From Mycobacterium sp. 3519A (GTDB lineage Bacteria > Actinomycetota > Actinomycetes > Mycobacteriales > Mycobacteriaceae), in assembly GCF_900240945.1 (NCBI RefSeq), contig NZ_OESG01000014.1, positions 1,780,015 through 1,844,014 of the forward strand: 64,000 nt of DNA, in the 5' to 3' direction. This document shows positions 43,437 through 53,510 of this stretch, piece by piece. Numbering within the stretch: the stretch's first letter is position 1; the number at the start of each line of letters is the position of its first letter. The notes under the pieces are model-generated. The model was given only the letters and a program-made list of their open reading frames with translations. It was not told the DNA's origin and did not search any database. The position numbers and the translations under genes were made by a program.

Positions 43437-43866
43437 TCTTGTTTTCCGGCTCGGAAAACTGCATCGAATCCATGTTCCAGTAGCCGCGCAGGTTGGTGAT
43501 CAGGCCCGCGTCGTCGACCTTGTAGGTGAACACACCGCGCACGGAGGCCACGAAACCGTTCGGAAACTCCGTGCGCAGCACCAGGATGTAGGCGATCTCG
43601 TTCGGTGAGCTCGACGGAAACGTCGCCTCCCGCGTGACGGTCAGTGTGTTCGGGCCGATGTTGGCGTCGAAGAACGCACCCACTGCCTCCTTGCCGCGAA
43701 CGCCGCCACCGCCGGGGTTCGTGACCGCGTCGCCGATCGGGTCCTCGATGACGATGTCGTCGGACATCAGCGCCAGCCAGCCGTCCTTGTCACCGGCCTG
43801 TACGCAGCGCCACGACGCCTCCGATGCGGCGACGACGGGTGTCTTCTCCACTGTCTCCTGGGACAT
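43432..43866 (-). CDS. SnoaL/NTF2-like protein (Rv0760c-like)
   Basis: A 144-residue NTF2-fold protein. Sequence and neighbours match M. tuberculosis Rv0760c, a ketosteroid isomerase-like fold protein whose enzymatic role is unresolved. Recognisable segments are ASWRCVQAGD, then DDIVIEDPIGDAVTNP, then RGVFTYKV. The hydrophobic pocket would hold a steroid-like ligand. The start is ATG 43866; a GTG at 43875 overlapping the adhB stop (GTGA) would add three residues and is equally possible. It is transcribed after adhB. Confidence 0.9.
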   Translation of the reverse strand: MSQETVEKTPVVAASEASWRCVQAGDKDGWLALMSDDIVIEDPIGDAVTNPGGGGVRGKEAVGAFFDANIGPNTLTVTREATFPSSSPNEIAYILVLRTEFPNGFVASVRGVFTYKVDDAGLITNLRGYWNMDSMQFSEPENKN

Positions 43867-43871
43867 TTGGC

Positions 43872-44999
43872 TCACCGGTCGTCGTCGGTGTAGCGGATCA
43901 CGCCGCGAATGTTCTTGCCCTCCAGCATGTCGGAGTAGCCCTCGTTGATCTGTTCCAGCTTGTATTGCCGGGTGATCATGTCGTCGAGGTTGAGCTTGCC
44001 CGCCTTGTACATCGACAGCAGCTGCGGGATGTCGTAGTGCGGGTTGCCGCCGCCGAAGATGGTGCCCTGCAGGTTCTTCTGCATCAGGGTGAGCATCGCC
44101 AGGTTCAGCGTCACCTGGGTGTCCAGCAGGCTGCCGATTGCGGTCGCCACACAGGTGCCGCCCTTCGCGGTGATCATCAGATAGTTGTCGATGTCCTCGC
44201 CCTTGAGTTCGCCGACGGTGAGGATGACCTTGTGGGCCATGAAGCCGTAGGTGACCTCGGCGATGCCCATCAGCGCGGTGTTGATGTCGGGATAGACGTG
44301 GGTGGCGCCGAACTTGAGTGCGGCGTCGCGTTTCCACTCGACCGGTTCGATGACGAAGATGTGCCGCGCGCCTGCGTTGACGGCGCCCTGCAGGGCGGAC
44401 ATGCCGACGCCGCCGACGCCGACGATCGCTACGTCCTGGCCGGGCCGGATGTCGGCGGTGCGCACCGCCGAGCCGTAGCCGGTGGTGACGCCGCAGCCCA
44501 CCAGGCAGGCGACCTCGAACGGAATCGACGGGTCGATCTTCACCACGGAGCTCTTGTGCACGACCATGTACGGCGAGAAGGTGCCCAGCAGCGTCATCGG
44601 GAACACGTTCTGGCCCTTGGCCTGGATCCGGAAGGTGCCGTCTGAGACCGCGGCGCCGTTGAGCAGACCCGCCCCGAGGTCGCACAGGTTGCGCAGCCCG
44701 GCCTGACACGACGGACAGTGCCCGCACGACGGGATGAACGACAGCACGACGTGATCGCCGGGCGCGACTTCCTCAACGCCGGGGCCGACCTCGGTGACGA
44801 TGCCCGCGCCCTCGTGGCCGCCGAGCACCGGGAAACCGCCCATCGGGATGCCGCCGGTGACCAGGTGGTGGTCGGAGTGGCACATCCCCGACGCTTCCAT
44901 CTGAATCTTCACCTCGTCTTTGACGGGGTCACCGATCTCGATCTCCTCGATCGACCACGGCTGGTTGAACTCCCAGATGAGAGCGCCTTTTGTCTTCAT
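43872..44999 (-). CDS. adhB: zinc-containing NDMA-dependent-type alcohol dehydrogenase AdhB
   Basis: A 375-residue zinc alcohol dehydrogenase. Catalytic zinc ligands are in GMCHSDHH and GGHEGAG, structural zinc Cys residues are in CGHCPSCQAGLRNLC, and the Rossmann motif is VAIVGVGGVGMSAL near 190. It matches adhB (Rv0761c) by sequence and position; related enzymes are NDMA-linked with tightly bound NAD. It oxidises alcohols produced in the P450 block, by inference. AGGAG precedes the ATG, and a 65-nt gap upstream may hold its own promoter. Confidence 0.93.
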   Translation of the reverse strand: MKTKGALIWEFNQPWSIEEIEIGDPVKDEVKIQMEASGMCHSDHHLVTGGIPMGGFPVLGGHEGAGIVTEVGPGVEEVAPGDHVVLSFIPSCGHCPSCQAGLRNLCDLGAGLLNGAAVSDGTFRIQAKGQNVFPMTLLGTFSPYMVVHKSSVVKIDPSIPFEVACLVGCGVTTGYGSAVRTADIRPGQDVAIVGVGGVGMSALQGAVNAGARHIFVIEPVEWKRDAALKFGATHVYPDINTALMGIAEVTYGFMAHKVILTVGELKGEDIDNYLMITAKGGTCVATAIGSLLDTQVTLNLAMLTLMQKNLQGTIFGGGNPHYDIPQLLSMYKAGKLNLDDMITRQYKLEQINEGYSDMLEGKNIRGVIRYTDDDR

Positions 45000-45046
45000 G
45001 AAACCTGCTCCTCTCGAGTGCCCGTGTCAGACTAAGTTATCTAGGT

Positions 45047-45056
45047 CACACGTGTG
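45047..45056. promoter_or_regulatory. palindrome in the adhB upstream region
   Basis: CACACGTGTG is a perfect 10-bp palindrome in the 65-nt gap between the Rv0762c-like gene and adhB. It may be an operator for adhB; no regulator is assigned. Confidence 0.3.
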
Positions 45057-45064
45057 CTTGCTGT

Positions 45065-45609
45065 CTACCAGATCGGGACGGGTGCCTCTCCGAGTGGGTA
45101 GTAGCCCGGCAGCTTCTCACCGGCCAGGCTGCGCTCGATCCGCTTCTGCATGCCCTCGCTGAGGTCACCGGATTCGATCAGCTTCATGAACATCTTGGAG
45201 ACGTGTCCGAAGTCGAAGAAGTCACGCTGCCATTCGATCTTCAAGTCGGCGTTCAAGCGGAACCAACTGCCGCCGATTCCGTAGATCTCGTCGGTGGTGC
45301 CGTCGGCCTTGTTGACGATCTGCTTCCAGAACCCGACGATCTCGCCGAGCTTGTCGTCGACGAGCACCTTCTGGTACTCGTAGGTCCAGTTCTCCAGACC
45401 CTGCATCTCCAAACCCAGTGCCACGTCCCGGATTTCGTTGACACCCACGCACATAACGTCTTCCTTGGGCCCGATGTTCCAGCCGTAGGTGGCGTCCTCG
45501 GTGTAGAAGTCAGCCAGTGGTGTCCAGTCACCGGCCTTCTCGCAGTCCCGGTTGGCCTGCAGCCATTGCTCGACCCACTTGTCGAGTGCTTCGCGCGGCA
45601 GTGACGGCA

Positions 45610-45610
<1 letters not shown>
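45065..45610 (-). CDS. NTF2-like conserved protein (Rv0762c-like)
   Basis: A 181-residue protein of the SnoaL/NTF2-like fold with an extended C terminus (LPGYYPLGEAPVPIW). Segments DWTPLADFYTEDATYGW and ENWTYEYQKVLV are typical of mycobacterial Rv0762c homologues. Function is unknown; a ligand-binding or isomerase role is inferred from the fold and from two NTF2-like genes flanking adhB. The ATG overlaps the ferredoxin stop by 1 nt (TGATG). Confidence 0.85.
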
Positions 45611-47172
<1,562 letters not shown>

Positions 47173-47176
<4 letters not shown>

Positions 47177-48000
47177 TGGTTCGGCATCCCTTCTTCGCCG
47201 AGGGCGAGCTTCTGGCGGTCCTTGTTGTCGGCCAGCGGCGCTTCGGGCTGGAGTTCCATGTTCGCGATGAACCCACCACGCGGGGTCTCGGCGACGAACG
47301 TGATGGCGCGCGCGAGGTCGGCCGCCCGCAGGAAGTAGTCGTGGCGCGCCTGCCCCCACTTGGCCCAGTCCTCGAGCGCAGGCCCGATCAACTCGGCGGG
47401 CAGGCTCCAACCCATGTTGGTCTTCGTCGGTCCGGGGTGCACGATCGACGCCCGCACACCGGTGCCTTCCAGTTCCATCTGGAAGTTGGTCACCATCGCC
47501 ACCAACGCGGCCTTCGCCGCGCCGTAGGCGCCCATGTGCGGGCGCTGACGAAGTGCAACGTCGGAGCCGACGAAGATCAGGTCACCGCGCCGGCGTTCGA
47601 TCATTCCCGGCAGCACGGCGGTGGCCAATCGGTTCGCGCCGACCAGGTGGATCTGCAACTGCGACTCGAACTCGTCGGTGCTGATATCGGCCAGCTTGCC
47701 GAAGTAGGTGTCGCCCGCGCCGGCCACCAGCACCTCGATCTCGCCGAGCGCTTCGACCGATTGCGCGACAAACGATTTCACCGATCCGGGGTCGGTGACG
47801 TCGAGGTGAAATCCGACGGCTTCGCCGCCGTCGGCGCGGATCCTGCCGACGATCTCGTCGAGTTTCTCGACGCGACGGGCGCCGAGCGCGACGGGAAAGC
47901 CGTGCGCGGCGAGCTCGATCGCGGTGGCTTCGCCGATTCCTGACGACGCGCCTGCGACGATCGCAGGCCTGCGCTCGGGAAGTGGGTCGAACCGGGGCAT
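47173..48000 (-). CDS. SDR family oxidoreductase (Rv0765c-like)
   Basis: A 275-residue short-chain dehydrogenase with the cofactor loop VAGASSGIGEA near residues 14-24, LDVTD, and YGAAKAAL holding catalytic Tyr and Lys near 155. It lies between cyp123 and cyp51, as in M. tuberculosis. It probably acts on a hydroxyl or keto group of the P450 product, but no substrate is known. The stop of cyp123 and this ATG adjoin (48001/48000) and its stop overlaps the cyp51 start. Confidence 0.92.
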
Positions 48001-49203
48001 CTAGCGAACCTCCACGGTGATGGGAAGGTGAGCGAATCCACGGACATTGCTGGAATGGACGCGGACGGCGTTGGCCTCGTCGACCTCGTATCCGCGGATT
48101 CGCTTGAACAGTTCGGCGAGCGCCACCCTGGACTCCATGCGGGCCAGGTGCGCGCCGAGGCAGAAGTGCGCGCCGCTGCCGAAACTCATGAGTTTCGACC
48201 CGATTTCGCGGCCGATCAGGTAGTCGTCGGGTCTGTCGAACACCCGCTCGTCGCGGTGGGCCGAACCGGGAAGCAGCAACAGCACGTCGCCGTCGGGAAT
48301 GGTCGTGTCGTACAGCGTCAGTTCGCCCGAGACGGTCCGCGCCAGGATCTGGCTGGAGGTGTCGTAGCGCAGCGTCTCCTCCACCCACAGCGGCACCCGC
48401 TCCAGGTCGTCGTAGATCGGCGCCAGCTGATCGGGGTTCTTGTGGCCCCAAAATGCGGCATTGGCAAGCAGTTTGGTGGTGGTCTCGTTGCCCGCGATCA
48501 CCATCAGGAACATGAAGCCGAGGATCTCGTCGTCGGTGAGCCGGTCGCCGTCGATCTCGGCTTCCAGCAGCGCCGTGGTGAGGTCGTCGGTCGGCTTCTT
48601 GCGCCGCTCGGCCACCATCTGCTGGTAGTACACGATCAGGTTGATGGACGCCTCGACCGCCGCGGGCGGCACATCGGTGACTCCCTCGTCGCGGTGCATG
48701 ACGCCGTCGGCCCACGCCCTGACCTGGGCGCGGTCGGGTTGGGGCACGCCCATCAGTTCGGAGATGACGTCCATCGGGAGCTTGCCCGCGAACTCGTCGA
48801 CATAATCGAAAGTTTCTGACTGCAAGGCGGTTTCGAGATGTGCCACGGCGATCTCGGTGACCCTGGGCTCCAGCTCGCGGATGCGTCGCGGGGTGAAACC
48901 CTTGGATACCAGGGTGCGCAACCGCAGGTGGGCCGGGTCGTCCATCGCAAGGAACGACATCGTCTTGCTCGCGTGCGGTCCCCGCGACGCCGGATCCAGC
49001 GACACACCGTACTTGTTCGACAGCGTCGTGCTGTTGCGGAATCCCTGCAGCACATCGGCGTGTCGAGAGAGCGCCCAGAAGCCCAACTCGTCATTGCGAT
49101 ACAGCGGCGCCTCGTCACGCAACCGCCGGTAGTACGGATACGGGTCTTCGTGGAAGTCGTAGTCGTACGGGTCGAAAACCAGGTCGGCCGCCTGGACGGT
49201 CAT
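48001..49203 (-). CDS. cyp123: cytochrome P450 CYP123
   Basis: A 400-residue P450 assigned to CYP123 by synteny with Rv0766c. Motifs are VIAGNETTTKL in the I-helix near 240, ExxR in VEETLRYDT, and heme loop FGSGAHFCLGAHLARME near 345. It is coupled to the TetR gene by an ATGA overlap, so the regulator heads the operon. The adjacent ferredoxin could serve both P450s. Substrate is not known. Confidence 0.93.
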   Translation of the reverse strand: MTVQAADLVFDPYDYDFHEDPYPYYRRLRDEAPLYRNDELGFWALSRHADVLQGFRNSTTLSNKYGVSLDPASRGPHASKTMSFLAMDDPAHLRLRTLVSKGFTPRRIRELEPRVTEIAVAHLETALQSETFDYVDEFAGKLPMDVISELMGVPQPDRAQVRAWADGVMHRDEGVTDVPPAAVEASINLIVYYQQMVAERRKKPTDDLTTALLEAEIDGDRLTDDEILGFMFLMVIAGNETTTKLLANAAFWGHKNPDQLAPIYDDLERVPLWVEETLRYDTSSQILARTVSGELTLYDTTIPDGDVLLLLPGSAHRDERVFDRPDDYLIGREIGSKLMSFGSGAHFCLGAHLARMESRVALAELFKRIRGYEVDEANAVRVHSSNVRGFAHLPITVEVR

Positions 49204-49784
49204 GAGTTCTCTCCCAGGATGAGGCCGACGACATAGGACAGCCGGTCGGCGATCTGGTGGTAGGTCACGACGCCGCTGCCCGCGTGCACCAGCGCCCCGA
49301 AGTACGTCATCTCCAGCGCCGAGACCGTGCGCGGGTCGGCATCCGGTCCCACCGCCGAGCGGATCCGGCGGTGGATCTCGGCGCCGATGCGATCGCGGAC
49401 CGCGCGCACCGCCTGGTCGTTGTTGGAGAGCAGCGCCGTCGTGCACGCGGCCGCCACCTCCGGTTCGTCGGCGATCATCAGCGTCAGCGCGCGCAGCGCC
49501 TGCTCGACCCGGCTGGCCCGGCTGTCGTTGACGTCGGTGAAGTACGGCACCTGACGGACCAGGTCGAGGTAGACCTCGGCGATCAGATGGTTCTTCGACG
49601 AGAAGTAGGTGTAGGCGGTGGCCGGGGCGACCTTGGCGCGGGCGGCCACCGCCCGCACGGTCAGGTCGGCGTACGACGACTCCCGCAGCATCTCGACACC
49701 CGCGGCGAGCACCTTGCGGAAGGTCTCCTCCTGGCGCCGGTTACGTGGCTGTTCGGTGACCGCCGCCACGGCATCGCTGGACAC
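49200..49784 (-). CDS. TetR-family regulator of the cyp51 region (Rv0767c-like)
   Basis: A 194-residue TetR repressor with HTH LTVRAVAARAKVAPATAYTYF near residues 42-62. The start is GTG 49784, which lies inside the palindrome GGACACATGTCC. It is the first gene of the leftward cyp123-cyp51 operon and divergent from aldA. Two like sites in the intergenic region suggest that it controls both directions and itself. Ligand unknown. Confidence 0.92.
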   Translation of the reverse strand: MSSDAVAAVTEQPRNRRQEETFRKVLAAGVEMLRESSYADLTVRAVAARAKVAPATAYTYFSSKNHLIAEVYLDLVRQVPYFTDVNDSRASRVEQALRALTLMIADEPEVAAACTTALLSNNDQAVRAVRDRIGAEIHRRIRSAVGPDADPRTVSALEMTYFGALVHAGSGVVTYHQIADRLSYVVGLILGENS

Positions 49785-49790
49785 ATGTCC
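49779..49790. promoter_or_regulatory. candidate TetR operator 1 (GGACA-NN-TGTCC)
   Basis: GGACA-CA-TGTCC spans the GTG start of the TetR gene. It shares arms and the flanking bases (on the TetR coding strand, TGGACATGTGTCCAGC) with the second site near aldA. Binding here would block the TetR operon. Confidence 0.55.
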
Positions 49791-49890
49791 AAGTTATCGG
49801 ACGCGAGGGGCCAGAAGCAAGCATGCAGGTAAACGAGGTCATGCTTGCCACGCTGCGTCATCGGCGGCTATCGTTCGATTATTCCAAGTC

Positions 49891-49902
49891 GGACAGTTGT
49901 CC
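49891..49902. promoter_or_regulatory. candidate TetR operator 2 (GGACA-NN-TGTCC)
   Basis: GGACA-GT-TGTCC lies 22 nt upstream of the aldA start, with CGGACAGTTGTCCAGC as extended match to operator 1. Its place fits repression of aldA. Confidence 0.55.
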
Positions 49903-49924
49903 AGCAACGAAGCGGAGGATTGGC

Positions 49925-51391
49925 ATGGGGCTGCTCACCGATCGCCAGAGTCAACTGTTCATCGACGGCAAGCTGGTGGCCGGCAGCGGCGGCACGTTCC
50001 AGACGATCAATCCGGCGACCGAAGAGGTGCTCGGCGTCGCGGCCGACGCGACCGTGGACGACATGGGCCTGGCGATCGAGGCGGCCCGGCGCGCGTTCGA
50101 CGACACCGACTGGTCGACCAATGTCGAATTCCGGGTGCGGTGCGTGCGTCAGTTGCAGGACGCGCTGACGGCGCACGTCGAGGAACTGCGCGAACTGACG
50201 ATCGCCGAAGTCGGCGCACCGCGGATGCTGACCGCCGCCGCCCAACTGGAAGGCCCGGTCGCCGACCTGAGCTTCGCCGCGGACACCGCGGAGTCGTATG
50301 CGTGGAGCAGGGACTTCGGCACCGCCGAACCGATGGGCATCAAGACGCACCGCACTGTCGCCCGCGAGGCGGTCGGTGTGGTGGGTGCGATCACGCCGTG
50401 GAACTTCCCGCATCAGATCAACCTCGCCAAGCTCGGCCCGGCGTTGGCGGCAGGAAACACCGTCGTCCTCAAGCCCGCGCCGGATACGCCGTGGTGCGCA
50501 GCGATCCTCGGTGAGCTCGTCGCCGAGCACACCGACCTGCCGCCCGGCGTGCTGAACATCGTCACCTCCAGCGACCACGGTGTCGGTGCGCTGTTGTCGA
50601 AAGACCCACGGGTGGACATGGTTTCGTTCACCGGGTCGACCGCTACCGGGCGCGCGGTGATGGCCGACGGCGCCGCGACGCTGAAGAAGGTCTTCCTGGA
50701 ACTGGGCGGGAAGTCGGCGTTTGTGGTGCTCGACGACGCGGATCTGGCGGGCGCCTGTTCGATGTCGGCGTTCACCGCGTCGATGCATGCGGGACAGGGC
50801 TGTGCGATCACCACGCGACTGGTGGTGCCGCGGGCACGCTACGACGAGGCGGTCGAGGCGGCCGCGGCGACGATGGGCTCGCTGAAGCCCGGCGACCCTG
50901 CGGACGCGGGAACCATTTGCGGGCCGTTGATCTCGGCGCGGCAGCGCGACCGTGTCCAGGGCTACCTGGATTCGGCCACCGACGAGGGCGGCACGTTCGC
51001 CTGCGGCGGCGGCCGTCCCGCCGACCGCGACGCCGGCTTCTTCATCGAGCCGACTGTCATTGCGGGCCTTGACAACAACGCGAAGGTCGCCCGTGAGGAG
51101 ATCTTCGGCCCGGTGTTGACTGTGATCGCCCACGACGGCGACGACGATGCGGTGCGCATCGCCAACGACTCGCCGTACGGCTTGTCCGGCACGGTGTTCT
51201 CGGCCGACGTCGAGCGCGCCAACGCGGTGGCGGCGCGGTTGCGCGTCGGCACCGTCAACATCAACGGCGGTGTCTGGTACTCCGCCGACATGCCGTTCGG
51301 CGGTTACAAGCAGTCCGGCATCGGCCGGGAGATGGGCCTCGCCGGCTTCGAGGAATACCTCGAACTCAAAGCGATTGCCACGGCGGTCTAG
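49925..51391 (+). CDS. aldA: NAD-dependent aldehyde dehydrogenase AldA
   Basis: A 488-residue aldehyde dehydrogenase. Motifs are the cofactor loop SFTGSTATGRAV, general base Glu in FLELGGKSAF and nucleophile Cys in AGQGCAITTRL near residue 295, with EEIFGPVLTV near 395. It oxidises an aldehyde to the acid, probably the one formed by AdhB or the P450s. The ATG at 49925 follows GGAGGA; a longer frame from 49823 runs through the operator region. aldA, SDR, HIBADH-like and CMD-like genes form the rightward unit, as in Rv0768-Rv0771. Confidence 0.94.
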   Translation: MGLLTDRQSQLFIDGKLVAGSGGTFQTINPATEEVLGVAADATVDDMGLAIEAARRAFDDTDWSTNVEFRVRCVRQLQDALTAHVEELRELTIAEVGAPRMLTAAAQLEGPVADLSFAADTAESYAWSRDFGTAEPMGIKTHRTVAREAVGVVGAITPWNFPHQINLAKLGPALAAGNTVVLKPAPDTPWCAAILGELVAEHTDLPPGVLNIVTSSDHGVGALLSKDPRVDMVSFTGSTATGRAVMADGAATLKKVFLELGGKSAFVVLDDADLAGACSMSAFTASMHAGQGCAITTRLVVPRARYDEAVEAAAATMGSLKPGDPADAGTICGPLISARQRDRVQGYLDSATDEGGTFACGGGRPADRDAGFFIEPTVIAGLDNNAKVAREEIFGPVLTVIAHDGDDDAVRIANDSPYGLSGTVFSADVERANAVAARLRVGTVNINGGVWYSADMPFGGYKQSGIGREMGLAGFEEYLELKAIATAV

Positions 51392-51476
51392 ATGTCGCCG
51401 AATGGCCAGTTATAGCACGCCTTTTGGCCGAATAACGTGCGATAAGTGGCCACTCGACAGTAGGGAAGGGACAAAC

Positions 51477-52226
51477 ATGGGACAGTTCGACGAAAAGGTC
51501 GCGATCGTCACCGGCGCCGGTGGCGGAATCGGCCAGGCCTACGCCGAGGCGCTGGCCCGCGAAGGCGCCGCGGTGGTGGTGGCCGATATCAACACCGAAG
51601 GCGCGCAGAAGGTCGCCGACGGGATCAAGGGCGAGGGCGGCAACGCGCTCGCGGTCCACGTGGACGTGTCCGATCCCGAGTCCGCGAAAGAGATGGCCGC
51701 GCAGACGCTGTCGGAGTTCGGCGGTATCGACTACCTGGTCAACAACGCCGCGATTTTCGGCGGCATGAAGCTGGACTTCCTGATCACCGTCGACTGGGAC
51801 TACTACAAGAAGTTCATGAGCGTGAACATGGACGGCGCCCTCGTCTGCACCCGCGCGGTGTACCGCAAGATGGCCAAGCGCGGGGGCGGCGCGATCGTCA
51901 ACCAGTCGTCCACCGCGGCGTGGCTGTACTCGAACTTCTACGGTCTGGCGAAGGTCGGCATCAACGGCCTGACCCAACAACTGGCCACCGAACTGGGCGG
52001 CCAGAACATCCGCGTCAACGCGATCGCGCCGGGCCCCATCGACACCGAGGCCAACCGCACCACCACTCCGCAGGAGATGGTCGCCGACATCGTGAAGGGA
52101 ATCCCGTTGTCGCGCATGGGCCAACCCGAAGACCTGGTCGGCATGTGCCTGTTCCTGCTCTCGGATCAGGCCAAGTGGATCACCGGCCAGATCTTCAACG
52201 TCGACGGCGGACAGATCATCCGCTGA
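51477..52226 (+). CDS. SDR family oxidoreductase (Rv0769-like)
   Basis: A 249-residue classical SDR with TGAGGGIGQA near residues 12-21, NNAAIFGG, catalytic Ser in NQSSTAAW and YGLAK. C-terminal GQIFNVDGGQIIR is typical of complete SDRs. GGAAGGG precedes the ATG. It follows aldA after 85 nt, so could also have its own promoter, and it overlaps the next start (TGATG). Confidence 0.94.
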   Translation: MGQFDEKVAIVTGAGGGIGQAYAEALAREGAAVVVADINTEGAQKVADGIKGEGGNALAVHVDVSDPESAKEMAAQTLSEFGGIDYLVNNAAIFGGMKLDFLITVDWDYYKKFMSVNMDGALVCTRAVYRKMAKRGGGAIVNQSSTAAWLYSNFYGLAKVGINGLTQQLATELGGQNIRVNAIAPGPIDTEANRTTTPQEMVADIVKGIPLSRMGQPEDLVGMCLFLLSDQAKWITGQIFNVDGGQIIR

Positions 52227-53074
52227 TGAGCGATCTCAAGCTCGGGTACATCGGCCTCGGCAACCAGGGCGCGCCGATGGCGAAACGACTGGTCGAATGG
52301 CCAGGCGGCCTGATCGTCTTCGACGTCCGCACTGAAGCGATGACCCCGCTGGCCGAACTGGGCGCCACGCTTGCGGACAGCGTCGCCGACATCGCCAACG
52401 CCGACGTCATCAGCGTCACGGTGCTCAACGACGAGCAGGTGCGTGATGTGGTGGGGCAGCTCGCCGAGCACGCCAAGCCCGGCACCGTCATCGCGATCCA
52501 CTCGACGATCGCCGCCGACACCGCGGCAGAGCTGGCAAAGCAGTTGCATGTCAAGGGTATTCACATCGTCGATGCACCGGTCAGTGGAGGTGACCGTGCG
52601 GCCAAGAAGGGAGAACTGGCCGTCATGGTCGGCGCAAGCGATGAGGCGTTCGCGCTCGTCAAAGAGCCGTTCTCGCAATGGGCATCGCTCATCGTGCATG
52701 CCGGTGAGCCAGGCGCGGGCACGCGCATGAAGTTGGCCCGCAACATGCTGCATTTCATCTCCTTCGCGGCCGCGTGTGAGGCGTTGAAACTCGCCGACGC
52801 CGCAGGTATCAACCCACAGGACCTCGGAAACGTGGTCCGTCACAGTGACAAGCAGAGCGGCGGCGCCGGAATGATCATGTTCCGCGACGATGCAAAACCC
52901 CTCGCCCAGGATCACTTCCTGTTCAAGCCCTTCACGCACACCCGCGATCTGGGCGAGAAGGATCTGAAGCTCGCTCTTGCACTGGGCGACTCGTTGCACG
53001 TCGATCTGCCGCTCGCCGAGTTGGCCCTGAAGAATCTGGCCGCCGGACTCGGCGTGCCGCACACAGAGGAGTAG
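52226..53074 (+). CDS. HIBADH-like NAD(P)-dependent dehydrogenase (Rv0770-like)
   Basis: A 282-residue beta-hydroxyacid dehydrogenase with Rossmann GYIGLGNQGAPMA, substrate loop DAPVSGGDRAAKKGEL near 115 and catalytic Lys in RMKLARNM near 167. All family motifs are canonical, unlike the copy at 21-902. It acts on a short hydroxyacid in the pathway of this unit. The ATG overlaps the SDR stop by 1 nt. Confidence 0.92.
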   Translation: MSDLKLGYIGLGNQGAPMAKRLVEWPGGLIVFDVRTEAMTPLAELGATLADSVADIANADVISVTVLNDEQVRDVVGQLAEHAKPGTVIAIHSTIAADTAAELAKQLHVKGIHIVDAPVSGGDRAAKKGELAVMVGASDEAFALVKEPFSQWASLIVHAGEPGAGTRMKLARNMLHFISFAAACEALKLADAAGINPQDLGNVVRHSDKQSGGAGMIMFRDDAKPLAQDHFLFKPFTHTRDLGEKDLKLALALGDSLHVDLPLAELALKNLAAGLGVPHTEE

Positions 53075-53078
53075 CCCC

Positions 53079-53510
53079 ATGGACGAACTGCGCCGCAAGG
53101 GCCTGGAGAAGATGAACGAGGTCTACGGCTGGGAGATGCCGAACGTCGAAGGCAACGACTTCTTCGCACTGACCGCCGACCATTTGTTCGGCACCATCTG
53201 GACGCGGCCAGGCCTGTCGATGCGCGACAAGCGGATCATGACGCTGACCGTCGTCACCGCGCTCGGCAACAGCGACCTTGCCGAGATCCAGGCCAACGCC
53301 GCGCTGGCCAACGGTGAGATCACCGAGGACGAACTCAAGGAGATGGCGATCTTCCTCACCCACTACCTCGGCTTCCCGCTCGGGTCCAAGCTCGACGGCG
53401 TGATCACCAAGGTGACCAAGCAACGCAGGAAGCAGCAGGGTGAGGACAAGAAGGCCAACGTCAACGCGGCCGTGCAGATGCACTCCGGGGGCAAGATCCA
53501 TGACAAGTAG
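53079..53510 (+). CDS. carboxymuconolactone decarboxylase-like protein (Rv0771-like)
   Basis: A 143-residue helical CMD-family protein (DELRRKGLEKMNEVYGWE, then WTRPGLSMRDKRIMTLTVV). There is no CxxC, so it is not an AhpD-type peroxidase and is closer to gamma-carboxymuconolactone decarboxylase. A Lys-rich C terminus follows the domain. It starts 4 nt after the previous stop, and its last 11 nt overlap the next gene. Confidence 0.9.
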   Translation: MDELRRKGLEKMNEVYGWEMPNVEGNDFFALTADHLFGTIWTRPGLSMRDKRIMTLTVVTALGNSDLAEIQANAALANGEITEDELKEMAIFLTHYLGFPLGSKLDGVITKVTKQRRKQQGEDKKANVNAAVQMHSGGKIHDK

